Assembly (NCBI RefSeq): GCF_001424405.1
Contig: NZ_LMPS01000004.1
Span: forward strand, 864,537-928,536
From: Dyadobacter sp. Leaf189
GTDB lineage: Bacteria; Bacteroidota; Bacteroidia; Cytophagales; Spirosomataceae
Reading direction: 5' to 3'
DNA: 64,000 nucleotides
How positions within the stretch are numbered: position 1 is the first letter of the stretch; every line of letters starts with the position of its first letter. Positions 26,467-34,995 of the stretch are shown in pieces. The notes beneath the pieces are model-generated. The model was not told where the DNA came from. It saw nothing but the letters and a program-made list of their open reading frames with translations, and ran no database searches. The translations under genes were made by a program, and so were the position numbers.

Positions 26467-27321
26467 ATGAACAAACTATTAAAAACTTGCCTGTTTGCGG
26501 CTGCTACTTTGGTGGGGCAGGAGGCTGTTTTGGCGCAGGGTAAGGTTTATACCAGCCCGATTGGCTTGCAGGCTTATACCTTCCGCGGCAGCTGGCCGAA
26601 AGGCATTGAAGCGACGCTCGATACTATCAAATCGCTGGGCGTAACAGAAATGGAAGGCGGCCCGATCAAGGGAATGGCTACTGAGGAACTCCGTAAGCAG
26701 CTGGACAAGCGCGGCATCAAAATGGTGTCCATTGGCGCAGATTACAAGCTGCTGGCCGAAAGTACAGCTCAAACGATCAAAGACGCGAAAACGTTGGGCG
26801 CCAAATACGTGATGGTAGCCTGGATTCCTCACAATGGAAAATTTGACCTTGAAACGGCAAAGAAGGCAGTAGCTGACTTCAACAAAGCAGGAAAGGAGTT
26901 GAAAGAAGCAGGTATTGAGCTGACTTATCACAATCACGGCTACGAATTTGAGCCTTATGAAGATGGTACCCTGTTTGACTACATTGTCAAAAACACCAAT
27001 CCCGAATACGTGAACTTCGAAATGGACGTACTCTGGACCGCATTCCCGGGACAAGATCCTGCGAAGCTGCTGCTCAAATATCCAACCCGCTGGAAGCTGA
27101 TGCACCTGAAAGACCTGAAAAAAGGAGTAGTAGGCAACCTGTCAGGCGGCACGCCCACTACCAACGACGTAGCATTAGGAACCGGCCAGATAGATATCCC
27201 GGCAACATTGAAAGCCGCTAGGAAAGTAGGGATCAAGCATTATTTCATTGAAGACGAAAGCCCAAGCTACTTAAAGCAGATTCCACAGACGATTGCTTAT
27301 ATTAAGTCGATTAAGGAGTAA
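26467..27321 (+). CDS. Exported sugar phosphate isomerase/epimerase-like TIM-barrel protein
   Basis: A 284-residue protein with a signal peptide (1-24, EAVLAQG) and a xylose-isomerase-like TIM barrel. Metal-ligand candidates are the Glu in TEMEGG (about residue 60), YHNHGYEF (His about 157-159), EMDVLWT (about 186-192), LMHLKDLKKG (about 213-222) and the Glu of FIEDESP (about 260). Such proteins isomerise or epimerise sugars or inositols, or dehydrate keto-sugars, usually with Mn or Mg; many Bacteroidota members are exported like this one. It is flanked on both sides by the same palindromic repeat and points towards the SusD gene of a regulated uptake locus, which may supply its substrate. 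Confidence 0.85.
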   Translation: MNKLLKTCLFAAATLVGQEAVLAQGKVYTSPIGLQAYTFRGSWPKGIEATLDTIKSLGVTEMEGGPIKGMATEELRKQLDKRGIKMVSIGADYKLLAESTAQTIKDAKTLGAKYVMVAWIPHNGKFDLETAKKAVADFNKAGKELKEAGIELTYHNHGYEFEPYEDGTLFDYIVKNTNPEYVNFEMDVLWTAFPGQDPAKLLLKYPTRWKLMHLKDLKKGVVGNLSGGTPTTNDVALGTGQIDIPATLKAARKVGIKHYFIEDESPSYLKQIPQTIAYIKSIKE

Positions 27322-27360
27322 TTTAAAAGGGAGGATGGAGTATTTAGTTGTGCACAGGTC

Positions 27361-27444
27361 TTCGACTGCGCTCAGACTGACAAAGCATATTGAGCATCAC
27401 TGCCTTGTCATGCTGAGCGCACCGGGCCGCCGGGCGGTCGAAGC
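27361..27444. repeat. Palindromic REP-like element, copy C
   Basis: The unit 27405-27444 is the exact reverse complement of 26295-26334 and so is in direct orientation with 26391-26430. A shorter, divergent left arm (TTCGACTGCGCTCAG at 27361-27375) pairs partly with it. It lies one base beyond the stop codon of the SusD gene (27446, minus strand), where it could act as a 3' stabilising hairpin. Confidence 0.85.
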
Positions 27445-27445
27445 A

Positions 27446-29344
27446 CTACCAACCCGGATTCTGCTTCAAAGTTGGTGTTCTTTGCAGTTCGTCTTGCATG
27501 ATGGGGAACAGGTAATGCCTTGGCGCGACGAAGACGCGGCTTTCTATGAAGTAGCGTTGCATTTTATACTTCTTGCCTTCTACCTCAATTTTTCCATTCG
27601 GATCTTCGACGGGCTTCATTCCGTTGATCATTCTCTGCGTCTTCGGGTAAGGCCAGCCTAGCTGCGCGCGCTGTTCGTTGGTAGCGCCCGAACTTTGCCA
27701 CGCCTGCTCTCTCGCGAGCTCTTTCGGCGAACTTGGTTCAAGGTAAAGCCTCGAAGACCAGATCCGGTTGTTCTCGTAAAACAGCTCCACCCGGCGCTCG
27801 CGCTTGATGTATTCGTCCATCAAAGCTTTATTTGTTTGTACTTCCGGCGGCATTGGCGCCATAAATGAACGTGCTCTCACCTCATTGATCATCGCATATA
27901 TTTCCGCGTTGGGACCGGCAGTTTCATTGACAGCTTCGGCGTAGATATAGATAAACTCAGGCAAACGCCAGACCGGCGGGCCGCTGATCGCAAAGCTCTT
28001 GTCCCGGTTCCAGGACTCCCGGAGGATTTTACGTAAAAAATACCCCGTAGTAGTTGAATTGGTCGCCCCTATCTTATCCGCTCCGGTAGCAGTATTGATC
28101 ACCTTTCCTTTGAATGTCGAACCGTGGTAGACAATGTCGCGGTGGAAGCGCGGATCACGTTTAATGCCTTCATATGGATTCGCATCATCGTACCCGTCGG
28201 CTTTTGCCCGGGCTGCGTAAATGGGATAACCGTACCCGTTTTTAGCTACATATTCATATTCATCAACTTGCTCCTGCACCGGCATCTGGCGCGAGCTGCC
28301 TCCCCAGCTTGGCGGATAAATGTCGCCCTGCCAGTTATGGTCCTTGTCCCTTGTTACAAAGAAAACAGCCTCATTCTGAAATGCTTCCATATTGTGATAC
28401 AAATCCCAAAGCCGTGCGGGTACCTTTGAATTGTTGTTGTTTACGCCTGCATCGTCCCTGAAATCGCTGGCATCGTGACCTTTGTACAAACTATAACGCA
28501 GCCGCCCGTCAACTTTGAAGTCGATTACAGCTTTGGCCGCATCTCTTGCTGCAGTCCACCGTCCCGCATTGAATGCATATTCCGCAGCAAATGCGCGGGT
28601 ATCGTTCGGAAAAGAACCGCCATTCCACATAGGTGTGGCTGCCATCCAGGCTACCATCGCTTTCAGTCCCAGACACGCGCCTTTATCCACCCGGCCAAAA
28701 TCCGCCCCGCCCCAGCTGCCTGGTACCAGCGCAATCGCAGAGTCACAGTCCGCTGAAATTTTGGCGGCAATGGCGTGGAAGGATTCCTGTTTGAAATCCA
28801 TTTGTTCAGTAGGTGAAATGGTCCGGTTCATATATACTATCTCACCGTACATTCTTGCAGCCAGATAATGGAAGTACGCCCGCATGAAATAGGTTTCCCC
28901 CAATCTTTTGGATAAATCCCCAGCTTGCAATGGATTATCAGGCGTTTTGTATTTCCGCACACCTTCCAGGATTACATTCGTTTTTCTGATCCGATCGTAC
29001 AGATCCCACCAGTACTGGCCGCGGCTGCTGCGGTCGGGCATTGTATTCGAATTCCAGTCGCCCGTGTTGAATTTGTTTGTAAGACTTCCTTCCGCCGTTG
29101 ATCCCTCGGCCTCGTCAGTCACCGGGGCAGTTGAAAAGTGGGAAAAGAACACAAGCGGACTGTTGGAGCCTCTTGCATTGTCGTACAGATCAGTGATCAG
29201 CTGGTTAGTTTTATTATATCGTGTAAAAACCTGCTCGGCATCCACCTGGTCATCGGGTCTTCTATCCAGGAAGTCCTGGTCACACGAGGCCAGCATTCCA
29301 CCTATCAGTAATGCGGCTATTGTATATATTTTTCTGGTTTTCAT
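27446..29344 (-). CDS. SusD/RagB-family surface lipoprotein
   Basis: A 632-residue outer-membrane lipoprotein; the signal peptide ends at Cys21 (LIGGMLASC). The SusD-type helical scaffold is recognisable: the N-terminal DFLDRRPDDQVDAEQVFTRYNKTNQLITDLYD, the TPR-like segment LGETYFMRAYFHYLAARMYGEIVY (about 145-168), and the C-terminal ARSFMAPMPPE and ERRVELFYENNRIWSSRLYL. It should bind a nutrient at the surface and close over its SusC partner. The ATG at 29344 is preferred; an upstream in-frame ATG at 29383 would bury the lipoprotein signal. It follows susC by 16 bases in one operon. Confidence 0.93.
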   Translation of the reverse strand: MKTRKIYTIAALLIGGMLASCDQDFLDRRPDDQVDAEQVFTRYNKTNQLITDLYDNARGSNSPLVFFSHFSTAPVTDEAEGSTAEGSLTNKFNTGDWNSNTMPDRSSRGQYWWDLYDRIRKTNVILEGVRKYKTPDNPLQAGDLSKRLGETYFMRAYFHYLAARMYGEIVYMNRTISPTEQMDFKQESFHAIAAKISADCDSAIALVPGSWGGADFGRVDKGACLGLKAMVAWMAATPMWNGGSFPNDTRAFAAEYAFNAGRWTAARDAAKAVIDFKVDGRLRYSLYKGHDASDFRDDAGVNNNNSKVPARLWDLYHNMEAFQNEAVFFVTRDKDHNWQGDIYPPSWGGSSRQMPVQEQVDEYEYVAKNGYGYPIYAARAKADGYDDANPYEGIKRDPRFHRDIVYHGSTFKGKVINTATGADKIGATNSTTTGYFLRKILRESWNRDKSFAISGPPVWRLPEFIYIYAEAVNETAGPNAEIYAMINEVRARSFMAPMPPEVQTNKALMDEYIKRERRVELFYENNRIWSSRLYLEPSSPKELAREQAWQSSGATNEQRAQLGWPYPKTQRMINGMKPVEDPNGKIEVEGKKYKMQRYFIESRVFVAPRHYLFPIMQDELQRTPTLKQNPGW

Positions 29345-29360
29345 AAATAGTAAGGAATAA

Positions 29361-32300
29361 TCAGAATGAAATGTCAACACCAAAATTCACCACTTTCTGG
29401 ATCGGGTACCAATCGCCGGTACCTTCGTTTGTTTCGGGATCCATATCTACTTCTCCCAGCCCGTCCCAGGTAAGCAGGTTCATTCCCTGCACATAAAATC
29501 TCACCTGATCCAGGCCAATCTTCTTTATCGCAGGCTTTGGCAGATTATAGCCCAGCTCTATGGTTTTTAACCTCACATATTTGCGGTCATACAAAAAGAG
29601 GCTGCTCGCATTGTTCTTGTTGTTGCTGTGATCTCCAAAATGAAGCGCCGGATAAGTAGCGGTTTCCGCTGTTTCGGGAGTCCACCGGTTCAAATGCATG
29701 GGTTTCACTTTACCATATTTATCCTGATTGAACAGCGGGAAGTCGTATACCGCCGCGCCCGAAAGCTGCATGGAACCGCTGGCCGCGCCCTGGAAAAGCA
29801 TGCTGAAATCGAAGTTCTTGAAGCGACCACCAACCGGGAGACCAAACATCAGCTCAGGGTTCACGGGATTTCCGGTAGCAGTTCTGTCGCCCAGATCATC
29901 AATGCGCCCGTCGCCATTCAGGTCTTTATACACCACGTCGCCGGGTCTTAGCGTACCCCAAGACTGGTAACCGCTGCCCTGGTTCATCGCATTCAATGCA
30001 TCCGCTTCCTCCTGGTTGCTTACAAAATGATCGAATATGTAGTTAAAATGCTCTTTGATCCGTTTACCTGTATTGGCCCGGCCGCCGTAGGCATAAGGTA
30101 TCTCATTCATGAACACGATTTTATTGCGCGCAAATGAAAGGTTTGGACGAATAAAATAGGTGACGTTTTTACCAATGCTGCCACTCCATCCTATTTCAAG
30201 ATCAAACCCTTTGTTGTTGACGATGCCCGAATTAAGATAAGGAGCGTTTTTTCCAACAAGATCCGGAAAGCCTAGCTTGTTGCCGCCACCCATATCCGTA
30301 ATAATGTCATACCGGTGCTCGTGGAAAAGGTCGAGGGTGAATGTGAGGTGCTTGAAAAATGTGGCGTCGATACCAATATTCGCTTTTCTCGCCTTTTCCC
30401 AGGTTAAATCAGGATTGGCCAGGTCGCCTTCCGACAAATACCCGCCTGCTCCCGAACCAAAATTATCGGTACCGAAATTGTAGTCACCGTCTCTTCCGCC
30501 AAAGTATTGCAGGTAAATAAACCGCTTGTCATTGGGTACGCGGTCGCTGCCTACCAGACCGTAAGAACCGCGGATTTTCAGGTTGTTCAACCAGTTTTGT
30601 GAACTGATCATAAATCTTTCTTTGGAAGCTACCCAGCCCGCTGATACCGATGGGAAGAAGCCATAACGCTTGCCTTTGGCGAAGTTCTCCGATCCGTTAT
30701 ATGCCGCATTGAATTCCAGCAGATAGCGGTCGTCGTAACCGTAAGTGGCGCGGGCAGTAACGCCCTGGTAGCTGAATGGAACCTGGTTGTTGATAATCCG
30801 GCGCGACCTGTTGCCCAGGACCATCCCCGTTACATGATGCGAACCGAAGTTATGCATGTAATCAATCTTGGCCTGAATATAAGTCCGACTTTCATTGTCT
30901 TTGTTGTCATATCCATTCCCGATCGTCTGGTCAATATCATACTTGTTACCAGATTTATACGCACCGGTATAGTGTCCCGGTGTACGATATACGTCACTCC
31001 CGTCAACCGGCACGAATGTGGCATAACCAGGATACTCCCGGTAACCTTCGGAGTAAGTATTCACCTTCCGGTTGATCCAGCCGCCATCGCTGGCGTCGTA
31101 GGAGAACATTCCGTCAACTGATAATCCTTCGGCAATAAAATTGAGCTTATGCCCCAGCGAGAATGATCCGTTCAGGTAAGTATTCTTTTCATTTAAAAAG
31201 CCTGTCCGGCTTAATTCACCTAGGATATTAAACCTGTAAATCTGATCGCCATAAAGCATTCCGAGCGGGTTATTCGCTGCAAAAACCCGGTTCGCAGGAT
31301 CGTCATTTGGCTCAACAGTTATCGGCAGATACGAAGGCTGCGTATTAGCGAGCTCCACAATCCTCGCCGCCGATGTACCAGGTGCATTGCGATCGGTAAT
31401 GCGGGCGCCAATGTCGAGTTTGGCGTAAAAGTTATCTGTTATATCAATGTCAATATTTGAGCGGAAATTGTATCGCTTAAACACAGCCTGTGTACTGTTG
31501 GTACTCAAATCGGTGTGCTTGTAGTTACCATCCTGCTGGAAATAGTTGGCCAGAACAAAGTATCTGGCCCTCAAAGATCCACCGCTAATAGATAAACTGT
31601 AATCATGCTGCACACCAGGCTTGAATGCATAATCGAAATAATCCCAATTGTAGCCCAGCCCGTCAGAATTGTCGCCTTTTGCCTTTCTCCAGTTCGCAAT
31701 GGAGGCTTCCGAAAACAGGTTCAGGGTAGACGGATCTGCGTCGGGATTATCGTTTCTTCTTGCTTCATTATATAACATCGCATAATCAGCCGAACCCAGG
31801 TAAGTCGGGAATTTCACGGGCTGGTTCACACCTACCGAAGCTTTAAAATTCACAGTTGCCTTATCCTGCACTTTCCCGCGACGCGTGGTAATAAGGATTA
31901 CGCCATTTGCGCCCCTTACCCCGTACGGAGCTGTCGCACTCGCATCTTTCAGGATTGTAAATGTCTCTATCTCAGAAGGTGCCAGATAATCCATACTTCT
32001 TTCCAAACCGTCGATGATCACAATCGGAGACTGGTTTCCATAAGTGGCGGTACCGCGGATAAAAATATCACTCCTGTCAACTCCTGGCTCACCGCCGCTG
32101 AATTGGTTGGCAAAAAGACCGGGAAGTCTGCCCGCCAGCGCATTGGTAATGCTGGCAGTCGGACTTTGTTTCAGATCTTCGGTCGTAATGGTCGCGATCG
32201 AGCCGGTAATGGTCGCTTTACGTTGCGAACCAAAGCCTACGATCACTACTTCCTCTAATCCGCCCAGGTCTTCCTGCAGTTGTATGTTGATTGAAGTTTG

Positions 32301-32930
32301 TGCATCGATAACCTGTTCTGTTCCCAGAAACCCAATGAATGAAATGACGAGCACATCGCCTTGTTCCGCTTCAATGGTAAACTTTCCGTTTGCGTCGGTG
32401 GAGGTACCTTTGTCAGTACCCTTAACTATCACCGTCGCGCCGGCGAGCGCTACTCCTTTCGTATCCTGAATTGTACCCGTGATCTCCCGGATCGTTGCAA
32501 CTGGCTCGGCAGGCTCTGCTGAGATGGTACGAATGAGCGTCTGGCTCTGTTGTTCTTCCTTCCTGAACACCGCGATCTGCTTTCCTATGATTTTATAAGC
32601 CAGCCCCGATCCTTTGAGCGCCTTGTTAAGAATGGAAGTAACGGTCTCGTTTTTTACATCGAGATTCAAAGAAGCTTCCCGCTTTCCGGCGAAAAGATCA
32701 TCACTGTAAAAGATCCGGTAATCTGTCTTTTCCTGGATCTCCCTGAACAGCGTGGTCAGGTTCCCGTTGCGGATTTTCACATCCATCCGACTTTTTTGGG
32801 AATAGCCTGTCGCATGAACGCTCATCATTGCGATCCACAACAGCAGTATAGTCAACCTCATAATTTTCAGGAATTTCCGGGAACACAGCACTCCCCAAGG
32901 GCGATGCCCCGAATGGTCAAATTTTTTCAT
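29361..32930 (-). CDS. SusC/RagA TonB-dependent transporter with STN signalling domain
   Basis: An 1189-residue outer-membrane transporter. The leader (about 1-44) is followed by an STN domain (about 50-122: NLTTLFREIQEKTDYRIFYSDDLF ... AYKIIGKQIAVF), which passes a substrate signal to an anti-sigma factor. A carboxypeptidase-regulatory-like domain lies at about 150-225, then the plug (LEEVVIVGFGSQRKATITGSI; GVRGANGVILITTRRG, the SusC signature) and the barrel to the C-terminal DISF. Together with the upstream FecR and sigma-factor genes this is a complete trans-envelope signalling set. The start MKKFDHSGHRPWGVLC places about 23 residues before the hydrophobic core; the Met of KIMRLTILL is an alternative start. 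Confidence 0.95.
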   Translation of the reverse strand: MKKFDHSGHRPWGVLCSRKFLKIMRLTILLLWIAMMSVHATGYSQKSRMDVKIRNGNLTTLFREIQEKTDYRIFYSDDLFAGKREASLNLDVKNETVTSILNKALKGSGLAYKIIGKQIAVFRKEEQQSQTLIRTISAEPAEPVATIREITGTIQDTKGVALAGATVIVKGTDKGTSTDANGKFTIEAEQGDVLVISFIGFLGTEQVIDAQTSINIQLQEDLGGLEEVVIVGFGSQRKATITGSIATITTEDLKQSPTASITNALAGRLPGLFANQFSGGEPGVDRSDIFIRGTATYGNQSPIVIIDGLERSMDYLAPSEIETFTILKDASATAPYGVRGANGVILITTRRGKVQDKATVNFKASVGVNQPVKFPTYLGSADYAMLYNEARRNDNPDADPSTLNLFSEASIANWRKAKGDNSDGLGYNWDYFDYAFKPGVQHDYSLSISGGSLRARYFVLANYFQQDGNYKHTDLSTNSTQAVFKRYNFRSNIDIDITDNFYAKLDIGARITDRNAPGTSAARIVELANTQPSYLPITVEPNDDPANRVFAANNPLGMLYGDQIYRFNILGELSRTGFLNEKNTYLNGSFSLGHKLNFIAEGLSVDGMFSYDASDGGWINRKVNTYSEGYREYPGYATFVPVDGSDVYRTPGHYTGAYKSGNKYDIDQTIGNGYDNKDNESRTYIQAKIDYMHNFGSHHVTGMVLGNRSRRIINNQVPFSYQGVTARATYGYDDRYLLEFNAAYNGSENFAKGKRYGFFPSVSAGWVASKERFMISSQNWLNNLKIRGSYGLVGSDRVPNDKRFIYLQYFGGRDGDYNFGTDNFGSGAGGYLSEGDLANPDLTWEKARKANIGIDATFFKHLTFTLDLFHEHRYDIITDMGGGNKLGFPDLVGKNAPYLNSGIVNNKGFDLEIGWSGSIGKNVTYFIRPNLSFARNKIVFMNEIPYAYGGRANTGKRIKEHFNYIFDHFVSNQEEADALNAMNQGSGYQSWGTLRPGDVVYKDLNGDGRIDDLGDRTATGNPVNPELMFGLPVGGRFKNFDFSMLFQGAASGSMQLSGAAVYDFPLFNQDKYGKVKPMHLNRWTPETAETATYPALHFGDHSNNKNNASSLFLYDRKYVRLKTIELGYNLPKPAIKKIGLDQVRFYVQGMNLLTWDGLGEVDMDPETNEGTGDWYPIQKVVNFGVDISF

Positions 32931-32971
32931 AAATTTGATATGACTTTTGTTGATACAATGGTTACAGAAAT

Positions 32972-32991
32972 CACTTGCTTGCCGGCAAGTG
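32972..32991. other. Hairpin 1 between fecR and susC
   Basis: CACTTGC (32972-32978) pairs with GCAAGTG (32985-32991) around the loop TTGCCG (plus strand). The inner 12 bases CTTGCCGGCAAG are also a perfect palindrome. It lies about 45 bases before the susC start codon on the mRNA. Confidence 0.45.
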
Positions 32992-32999
32992 TAATCGAT

Positions 33000-33023
33000 C
33001 GGAAGACGTTGCCGCGTCTTCCG
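33000..33023. other. Hairpin 2 between fecR and susC
   Basis: A 9-bp perfect stem (33000-33008 with 33015-33023; GGAAGACG / CGTCTTCC core) encloses the loop TTGCCG, the same six bases as hairpin 1. A T-run (GTTTTTTATT) follows only on the plus strand, where no gene ends, so for the fecR-susC transcript it is not a standard terminator. Confidence 0.5.
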
Positions 33024-33027
33024 TTTT

Positions 33028-34170
33028 TTATTGCGTAATGGTGCCTTTCCTTAAAACAAACCTCCTTTCTGTTTGGTGATACGTAAGTGATGTTGCCGCC
33101 GACAATATGTCCAGCACGTGCGTAATGTCTTCCTGCAGATCCAGCGACCCTGAAAATGTTTCCGTGCTGCTGTCCGCTTCGCCCAGTTCAATATCCACCT
33201 TATAGTAGCGCGACAACTTCTTAAGGATCTCCCCCAGCGGAGCGTGATTGTTTAACAGGTACCCGTCTTTCCAGGAAACATATTCCGTCACATTCACCTG
33301 CTCCACGTTAAGCGAAGTATTTCCGGGATTATAAACCGCACGCATTCCCGGTTTCAGTTTGCGTTTCTGAGCTTTGAAAAGCGACTGCTGGTTCGCAGTA
33401 AGTTCAATGCTTCCATTCACGAGCACCGCTGACGTAAGCTGGTCGTCGGCATAGGCGCTGATGTCGAATTCTGTCCCGAAAACCTGGACTTTCATGTTTT
33501 TAGTATGTACAAAAAACGGCTTATCCTCAGCATGGGTTACCGCGAAGTAAGCCTGGCCTTCCAGATATACCTCCCGGTCCGCCGAAGTAAATTGCGCCGG
33601 GTAAACCAGCTTGGAGCCCGAGTTTACCCAAATTTTGGTACCATCTGTCAATGTAACCACCGACCGCTTTCCATAGGGTACGATCAATGTATTGAATTCC
33701 TGCCCCAGAACCTGCTGATCAATCGCTGTGACAGAGTCGAGGCGGATGTGACTGCCATTCTTTCCATAAGTGAGGGAGGAATTCTGTTCCTGCAAACTAA
33801 TCATTCTCCGGTCTGCCAAAACAAGCTGCGTCACTTCTGTGTCAATCACTGCTGCTGAAGCTATTTGCTGCATGGCGGTGCCGGCACCTCTGTTCAGACT
33901 GAAATACGCTAATCCGGAAAGAAGCAGAATAGCAACAGAAGCTGCTACCGAGTACCACAGCCTGTTCAATCTAACATGCTTCTTCTGCTGAATACTTTCC
34001 TCCACCCGCGTCCACAAGTAAGTCTTTTCCGTAACCGGCAGACTTTCGTGGCGGATATGCTGCATCAGCTGGCGCGTCGCCTCTGCTGTTTTCTGATCCT
34101 CCGGGGAAAGCTCCGGAAGCTCGGCATCCTGCGATTTTCCTTTCCTGGGTAGTTTTTTCTTCATGCGCAA
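33028..34170 (-). CDS. FecR-type anti-sigma factor with DUF4974-like C-terminal domain
   Basis: A 380-residue inner-membrane protein with a cytosolic N-terminus (about 1-70, the sigma-binding part), a single membrane helix at about 72-92 (WYSVAASVAILLLSGLAYFSL), a periplasmic FecR domain (about 165-270: VPYGKRSVVTLTDGTKIWVNSGSKLVYP, GQAYFAVTHAEDKPFFVHTKNMKVQVFGTEFDI) and a C-terminal DUF4974-like domain (about 300-378, PLGEILKKLSRYYKVDIELG) that docks on the STN domain of the transporter. It relays substrate binding at SusC to the sigma factor encoded 81 bases upstream. Confidence 0.93.
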   Translation of the reverse strand: MRMKKKLPRKGKSQDAELPELSPEDQKTAEATRQLMQHIRHESLPVTEKTYLWTRVEESIQQKKHVRLNRLWYSVAASVAILLLSGLAYFSLNRGAGTAMQQIASAAVIDTEVTQLVLADRRMISLQEQNSSLTYGKNGSHIRLDSVTAIDQQVLGQEFNTLIVPYGKRSVVTLTDGTKIWVNSGSKLVYPAQFTSADREVYLEGQAYFAVTHAEDKPFFVHTKNMKVQVFGTEFDISAYADDQLTSAVLVNGSIELTANQQSLFKAQKRKLKPGMRAVYNPGNTSLNVEQVNVTEYVSWKDGYLLNNHAPLGEILKKLSRYYKVDIELGEADSSTETFSGSLDLQEDITHVLDILSAATSLTYHQTERRFVLRKGTITQ

Positions 34171-34251
34171 ACTTGTTTGACATAGAAGAGAAAGCTTTCG
34201 TCAGGATATAGACTCTTAAAATGATTTATTTTTATAAAAAGTTGGAAATAT

Positions 34252-34842
34252 CTACTGCCAGCAGAAAATCAGGATAACTGAACCAAATTCCAGCTTTCCG
34301 CGGAGCTGCTTCAAGGCGCGGTAGATGAAAGTGCGGCAGGTCGGTACCGAGATCTGCATTACGGCGGCTATCTGATCGTAATCCAGGTTCTGATTATACC
34401 GCAGGTAAAGGATTTCCCGCTGGCGCTCGGGAAGCTGGTTCAATTCAGCGGCGAGCTGCTGCATGAGTTCGCGCTGGCCTTCGTCTATGATGATTTCCTG
34501 TTCTATACTGAATGCAAACGCATTCATTCCAAAAGTATCGTCTGCATTCCACCGGTCCAACCTCAGCCTGGTTGCTTTGCGATGTGCCGCATATAGCTTT
34601 CGGCGGAAAGATTTGAGGAGATAAAATTTCACATTCACTTCCTGCGACAAGCCCGTGCGATAACTATGAAGGTCGATGAAAAGATCGTGAATACAGTCTT
34701 TTACCAGATCATCATCAGTAGTATACCGCATTCCAAATGCAAAAAGGCTGTCTGAAAATTGATCATACAGCTGACTGAATGCCTGCTGATCGCCAGAAAC
34801 AAAACGTTCCCACAGTTCAGTTTCCGGAAGTGTATGTGTCAT
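34252..34842 (-). CDS. RNA polymerase sigma factor, ECF group (Bacteroidota uptake type)
   Basis: A 196-residue sigma-70 family factor. Region 2 covers about residues 15-85 (AFSQLYDQFSDSLFAFGMRYTTDDDLVKDCIHDLFIDL) and region 4 about 130-180 (LNQLPERQREILYLRYNQNLDYDQIAAVMQISVPTCRTFIYRALKQLR). The C-terminus has a short hydrophobic tail (SVILIFCWQ). It should switch on the susC/susD genes downstream when FecR releases or activates it. The region upstream is very AT rich, with no clear TAnnTTTG. Confidence 0.93.
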   Translation of the reverse strand: MTHTLPETELWERFVSGDQQAFSQLYDQFSDSLFAFGMRYTTDDDLVKDCIHDLFIDLHSYRTGLSQEVNVKFYLLKSFRRKLYAAHRKATRLRLDRWNADDTFGMNAFAFSIEQEIIIDEGQRELMQQLAAELNQLPERQREILYLRYNQNLDYDQIAAVMQISVPTCRTFIYRALKQLRGKLEFGSVILIFCWQ

Positions 34843-34995
34843 AGCTGAGTAGCAAAATTTTAATTAAAATTATAATAATTAAATTAAAGACAGCAAGTGC
34901 GCCTGGAACATATCCGGTTTGCACGGCCTGATATGTTGCATGATTAGCTTGCCAAGTTCCGCGATAGTTTTATACTTTGCACAAAAAAGGACAAT

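Noticed and set aside
26295..27444. Repeats considered as a CRISPR array or transposon ends
   Set aside because: Units are inverted rather than evenly spaced direct repeats, there are no spacers or cas genes, and no transposase or target duplication is present.
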